From Mariniphaga sp. (GTDB taxonomy: Bacteria; Bacteroidota; Bacteroidia; Bacteroidales; Prolixibacteraceae): DNA of 64,000 nt. Below are positions 60,603 through 64,000 of the stretch, piece by piece. The notes beneath the pieces are model-generated. The model was not told the DNA's origin and ran no database searches. It saw only the letters and a list, made by a program, of their open reading frames with translations. A program made the position numbers and the translations under genes. The stretch is from assembly GCA_024636975.1 (NCBI GenBank), contig JAGXGA010000047.1, positions 1-64,000 of the forward strand, given 5' to 3'. Within the stretch, counting starts at the first letter, position 1. Each line of letters begins with the position of its first letter.

Positions 60603-62114
60603 TCACTCTACCCTGCCCCTTTCATCGTGCTTCAGCCCCGGTGCAGTGATTACCGTTATGCTCTCAGGGGCTAGAAAAATACCCTGCAATTTTTTAGAAT
60701 TCCGGAATTCCTTTGCGGGGTTAAGCTCAAACCCGGAATCCTTTAATAAGCTTTCTGTTACCTGGTACATATGGAGTGGCTGATTCACCGGTTCCGGTTC
60801 TACCGTTACATTCAACTGAACAGATTCGCTGCGGTTGTTTACAATCAGCACGTAAATACTGCCGTCGCGGTTTTTCAGGGCTGCATGAAATACCCCATCA
60901 GGTTTTTGACTGCTCTCCGATAAAACAACCGATGCATATTTTCCAATAAAACGTGTGATCATTGCATACCCAAAATATGCTTCATTTTCAGGAATAACTT
61001 CACTGGTATAAGTATTTGATACCGGATCAAAAGTTTTTATGAGTTGCCACTGGCCGTCAAGATTACCCCTGTTGGTAAAGCTCCAGCGGTTAAATCCGTC
61101 GACTCCAAGGTTAAGGCAAATAGCAATATCGGACGCATTGGAAAGTGCTGCTTTAAATGATTTCGGACCAGGATTGTCGTTGCCCCAACCCAACAGCATA
61201 TTTCCAATCTCAGTTATAAAAAATGGCTTGTTTTTCGACCTGGCAAAAGCTACCCAGTCGGCAACAGTTTCTATTGACTGTTCATCGTTGTGAATTCCAT
61301 TGTAAGAATGGATATCCAATGCACCAAGGTACTTTTCAAATTCAAGTTTATCGGTTTCCAGTGGTGGCAGGCTTGTCCAGTCTGGTCCTGACAATGGAAT
61401 GGTTATCCCTTCATTCCTGAAGATTTCATTCAGCTTTTTCCATGCATCGGTAATGGTATGCCCCTTATGACTGCCGGCACTCCACCAATAGCCCCATGGG
61501 CCGCCGGGGGGCTCATTAACCATACAAAAGTACTTAATGCAGGTATATCCGCGTGTTTCAGTTAAATACTTTAAAAGTGTGGTTATGCCATGGGCATAAT
61601 CATCGAGCGACCGTGGAGAACTAAGCAACGGATGCACACCGGGATGAGAATTCCAGGCTACATGGCCCCACATCTGCTGCAAAAAAACATCAGCTCCGTT
61701 CGCTTCACACCAATCAAGTATACGATACAGAGCCTTCATTTCATCATTTTTCCAGTCGAAAACATTTCTTTCCGGCTCATACATATTCATGCTGAGTTCA
61801 ACCCTGAGAAAATTCAGTCCGAGCCAGCCGGCATGTTTAAAAACCTGGTTCCATGAAGCAGTGTCCTCTAAAGGAGGATTTCCACCATAAGCACTTCCCC
61901 TTGGATTGATGTGCCTTACCGGGTAATCGTACTTCTCATTTTCCAGGGATATATCATGAATCATAGCATGCCAGGATGCTCCTGCACCCCCTTTCATTGT
62001 ATGTATAACAGTATCTGTTTTTACATGAAGATGCATTTCATTGTCGGTTAATTCGGGATTTGAAAATAATACTGCAGTCATTACGGAAAGGATTTTTAAA
62101 AACAAATAATTCAT
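60603..62114 (-). CDS. Clan GH-A glycoside hydrolase
   Basis: A 503-residue exported enzyme of clan GH-A (TIM barrel). The general acid/base is the Glu in YFCMVNEPPGGPWGYWWSAG, the nucleophile the Glu in KPFFITEIGNMLLGW. The N-terminal part shows WLGLNFLRVELSMNMYEPER; a beta-sandwich follows after about residue 400. The pattern is compatible with GH5 or GH30-type enzymes; the family and the glycan cannot be fixed from motifs alone. It stands alone on the minus strand. Confidence 0.82.
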   Translation of the reverse strand: MNYLFLKILSVMTAVLFSNPELTDNEMHLHVKTDTVIHTMKGGAGASWHAMIHDISLENEKYDYPVRHINPRGSAYGGNPPLEDTASWNQVFKHAGWLGLNFLRVELSMNMYEPERNVFDWKNDEMKALYRILDWCEANGADVFLQQMWGHVAWNSHPGVHPLLSSPRSLDDYAHGITTLLKYLTETRGYTCIKYFCMVNEPPGGPWGYWWSAGSHKGHTITDAWKKLNEIFRNEGITIPLSGPDWTSLPPLETDKLEFEKYLGALDIHSYNGIHNDEQSIETVADWVAFARSKNKPFFITEIGNMLLGWGNDNPGPKSFKAALSNASDIAICLNLGVDGFNRWSFTNRGNLDGQWQLIKTFDPVSNTYTSEVIPENEAYFGYAMITRFIGKYASVVLSESSQKPDGVFHAALKNRDGSIYVLIVNNRSESVQLNVTVEPEPVNQPLHMYQVTESLLKDSGFELNPAKEFRNSKKLQGIFLAPESITVITAPGLKHDERGRVE

Positions 62115-62242
62115 AGATTCATTATTAAACTGTTCAAATTAGATAGTTAAACAATATAATTAATTTTGCAAATACTTAATTAGGATCTGCTAAAAAATCT
62201 CATGCAAAATGATTTTGATCCCGTAGGTAGCATGTTTAAAAA

Positions 62243-62260
62243 CCTGCCCACCATGGCAGG
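62243..62260. repeat. Short palindrome upstream of the repeat element
   Basis: CCTGCC CACCAT GGCAGG. Within a gene-less interval (62115-62329) with no other feature except the glycosidase promoter region. Confidence 0.4.
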
Positions 62261-62329
62261 CAGGAATGATGATTTAAAAGATATTCGCCCCTGATCAGGA
62301 TCGTATTTTCGTACATTGATTTATTAAGA

Positions 62330-62715
62330 ATGAGGTTTTAGCTTTAAGGATGTAAGGAATGGCTGACTCCAGCCTGCATAGAAAATAGAAAGATTGACAG
62401 CCGGTGCAACCTGGCAGAAGCGTCCGGGACTTTGACTTTCCAAGTCAAAGATTAGAAATCCTGGAGCCGGGACAACGGCATATAGTTTCACCCAAATGTC
62501 GGATTTGGAAAATCCGACTCGCATGGGTTCGTGCCAACAAAAATGGTAGAAGGTATTTGAGGTCAGTAAATCTCTGCTCAATCTTTCCTCATTTTCTTCA
62601 TACACCCGCAACAAAATCAGCGGTTTGGAAACCGCTGCTCCCGTCTGCCCCGATGTTGCCATAGTAACGATCCCGCAGTGCTCTCGCAGGCTGGATTTTG
62701 GTCCCGAAAGATAAA
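62330..62715. repeat. Repeat element with three related palindromes
   Basis: Three hairpins: CTTTGACTT/AAGTCAAAG (62430-62450), GTCGGATTT/AAATCCGAC (62498-62518) and AGCGGTTT/AAACCGCT (62619-62636). The last two share a TTTGGAAA centre. The ORFs over it (62324..62725 minus and 62404..62664 plus) look like translations of a repeat. It resembles the non-coding palindromic elements common in Bacteroidetes. Confidence 0.65.
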
Positions 62716-62846
62716 CGACGAACACAGATTAGTATATCAGGCAAAAGAGAATGGAATTTTGATTGCGAAATGCAGATTTCATTATGATTAAGACAAAAAG
62801 ATTAATCTGACAATTATCTAAATTTGTACCTAAAAAATTCATTACC

Positions 62847-63014
62847 ATGGTTACTACAATAAAGAAAGGAACCAATCGGAAAAAAATAATTGATGTCTTA
62901 ACAAAAAAAAAGGTTAAAACAAAAGGCCTTGATTTAAAAAGTTATTGTGGATCTATTTCCCTGGAGGAAGACCCTATAGAAATGCAAAAGAAGTGGCGTA
63001 ATGAATGGGAATAG
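62847..63014 (+). CDS. Small antitoxin-like protein, no toxin partner
   Basis: A 55-residue ORF below the track cutoff: MVTTIKKGTNRKKIIDVLTK then KKVKTKGLDLKSYCGSISLE and EDPIEMQKKWRNEWE. The ending in KxWRxEW and the basic first half match small Bacteroidetes antitoxin-like proteins usually followed by a PIN-domain toxin gene. No such gene follows; the next gene is a serine hydrolase 65 bp away. It may be an orphan antitoxin. Confidence 0.6.
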   Translation: MVTTIKKGTNRKKIIDVLTKKKVKTKGLDLKSYCGSISLEEDPIEMQKKWRNEWE

Positions 63015-63079
63015 GTCCTTGTACAATTCAATAAATAAATGTTTTTTTACTGATTCTTTTATAACATAAATACGCTAAA

Positions 63080-64000
63080 ATGAGATACTTTCCGATTTTG
63101 CTGGCTGCCGTCCTTTTAATACCCTTTACAGTCTTCTCTCAGGAAAATCAAAACAAAGAGCTTCTTGATAAGCTTGATTCCTTTTATGAGCAAACTCTGG
63201 ATGAGTGGGATGTCCCGGGAATGTCGGTAGCCGTTGTGAAAGATGGCGAAGTTATTTTCAGCAAGGGCTATGGCGTGAAGGAAACAGGCAAGACAGACCG
63301 CCCTGATGGCAATACGGTTTATCCTATTGCTTCCAATTCAAAAGCTTTTACTGCAGCCATTATAGGCCAGCTTGTTGACGAAGGAAAGTGCAGCTGGAAC
63401 GATAAGGTGCAGCAATACCTGCCCTGGTTCCAGTTATACAATCCTACAGTAAGCAGCCAGGTTACTCTCCGTGACCTGCTTAGTCACCGCGTGGGTTTCG
63501 GCACATTCAGCGGAGATATTATGTGGTATAAGTCGGATTTGAAGGCCGAACAAATCGTGCGAAATGCAAAATACCTGCCTCCTGCATTTGAATTCAGGGA
63601 CGGCTATGGTTACTCCAATATCATGTATATTGCAGCAGGAGAAGTAATAAAAGCAATCACTGGCAAAAGCTGGTATGAAAATGTAAAAGAGCGATACCTT
63701 CAACCGCTGGGGATGGTGCGAACAACTATTTTTCCGGATGATTTGGCACAGATTGGCAATTTTGCCATTCCGCATGCCAGAATGAATGATAAAAATATCC
63801 CGATTGAGTTTACCGACTGGTCGGAAATTGCGGCAATGGGAGGCCTGATTTCAAGCGCCAATGAAGTAGCCCGCTGGATGATCTTTAACATGAACCACGG
63901 CCGGTATGATGAACAGCAATTGTTGTCGGAAAGCGCCCTCAACATGATCTGGACTCCGCATAACATTCGCAGGGTGAACCACATGCAGAAAAACGATTTC
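63080..64000 (+). CDS. Serine hydrolase, beta-lactamase family (runs off right edge)
   Basis: Open to the window end, 307 codons visible. From the ATG at 63080 there is a signal peptide (LLIPFTVFSQ), then a class C beta-lactamase-like domain: VPGMSVAVVKDGEVIFSKGY, the SxxK motif in ASNSKAFTAAI, TLRDLLSHRVGF and the YxN motif in GYGYSNIMYI. The C-terminal part is outside the window. Family members are D-aminopeptidases, esterases or penicillin-recognising enzymes. It is not close to the broken serine hydrolase at 43006. Confidence 0.9.
   Translation, partial: MRYFPILLAAVLLIPFTVFSQENQNKELLDKLDSFYEQTLDEWDVPGMSVAVVKDGEVIFSKGYGVKETGKTDRPDGNTVYPIASNSKAFTAAIIGQLVDEGKCSWNDKVQQYLPWFQLYNPTVSSQVTLRDLLSHRVGFGTFSGDIMWYKSDLKAEQIVRNAKYLPPAFEFRDGYGYSNIMYIAAGEVIKAITGKSWYENVKERYLQPLGMVRTTIFPDDLAQIGNFAIPHARMNDKNIPIEFTDWSEIAAMGGLISSANEVARWMIFNMNHGRYDEQQLLSESALNMIWTPHNIRRVNHMQKNDF

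Noticed and set aside
62324-62725. 133-aa ORF on the minus strand
   Set aside because: It covers the three-palindrome element; composition follows the hairpins and no domain is visible. Recorded as a repeat.
1-64000. tRNA or rRNA genes and prophage
   Set aside because: No cloverleaf-like or rRNA-like stretches, integrase, capsid, terminase or lysis genes were recognised by reading.

Overview
The window looks like a chromosomal segment of a marine or anaerobic Bacteroidetes, probably Bacteroidales/Marinilabiliales-like. Reasons: low G+C, multi-PAS hybrid kinases with the HELEVHQIELEMQNEEL leader, a TonB receptor paired with a DUF4249 lipoprotein, PhzF/RsgA/M13/GH43 genes of Bacteroidetes type, GxxExxY and four-helix-bundle genes with flanking repeats, and promoters of the TAnnTTTG class. 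This assignment is inference from protein style; no rRNA or tRNA gene was seen.

Region 1 (1-36.7 kb) is a stress and envelope-adaptation island. It holds a partial membrane sensor kinase, a 1254-aa soluble multi-PAS hybrid kinase, a tiny LuxR-type HTH protein, a second PAS hybrid kinase, DUF5670 and Thivi_2564-like small membrane proteins, an M48 lipoprotein protease, YtxH, two AI-2E permeases, an Mla/MCE lipid ABC transporter with an Omp85-like protein, OmpA and porin-like proteins, a sugar-phosphate transferase, a CheB-CheR-PAS fusion, a lone PAS protein, a lone CheB, CsbD-like proteins, CbpA/CbpM, PRC-barrel and baeRF proteins. What unites them is a promoter architecture I found 14 times between 5.0 and 36.7 kb: two direct repeats of roughly TGAATnATGTAAC exactly 21 bp apart, followed in nearly every copy by 21 bp and a TAnnTTTG-like -7 box. 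The spacing is constant on both strands. I read this as a dedicated activator-controlled regulon, a candidate general stress response of this lineage. The same island carries many decayed genes (frameshifted CsbD-like, amber-interrupted cbpA, truncated VIT and YihY genes, a debranching-enzyme pseudogene, a hydrolase remnant) and several dispersed repeat families at 12.8-13.9, 16.1-16.8 and 18.6 kb.

Region 2 (37-54 kb) has no copy of the motif. It contains a GH43 lipoprotein, a methyltransferase, DUF1330, PhzF, RsgA, a serine hydrolase broken by one stop codon, an epimerase lying between two 23-bp repeats, ParDE and a VapBC remnant next to a probable group II intron relic, a ferredoxin-nitroreductase, a GxxExxY gene between two arrays of palindromic repeats, a CDP-alcohol phosphatidyltransferase, an MBL hydrolase, an MNT-HEPN pair and an M13 protease.

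Region 3 (54-64 kb) has the DUF4249/TonB receptor pair split by a four-helix-bundle pseudogene that is bracketed by inverted arrays of related 10-bp repeats, an EF-G paralogue with a canonical promoter, a clan GH-A glycosidase, a palindrome-rich repeat element, an orphan antitoxin-like ORF and a truncated serine hydrolase at the right edge.
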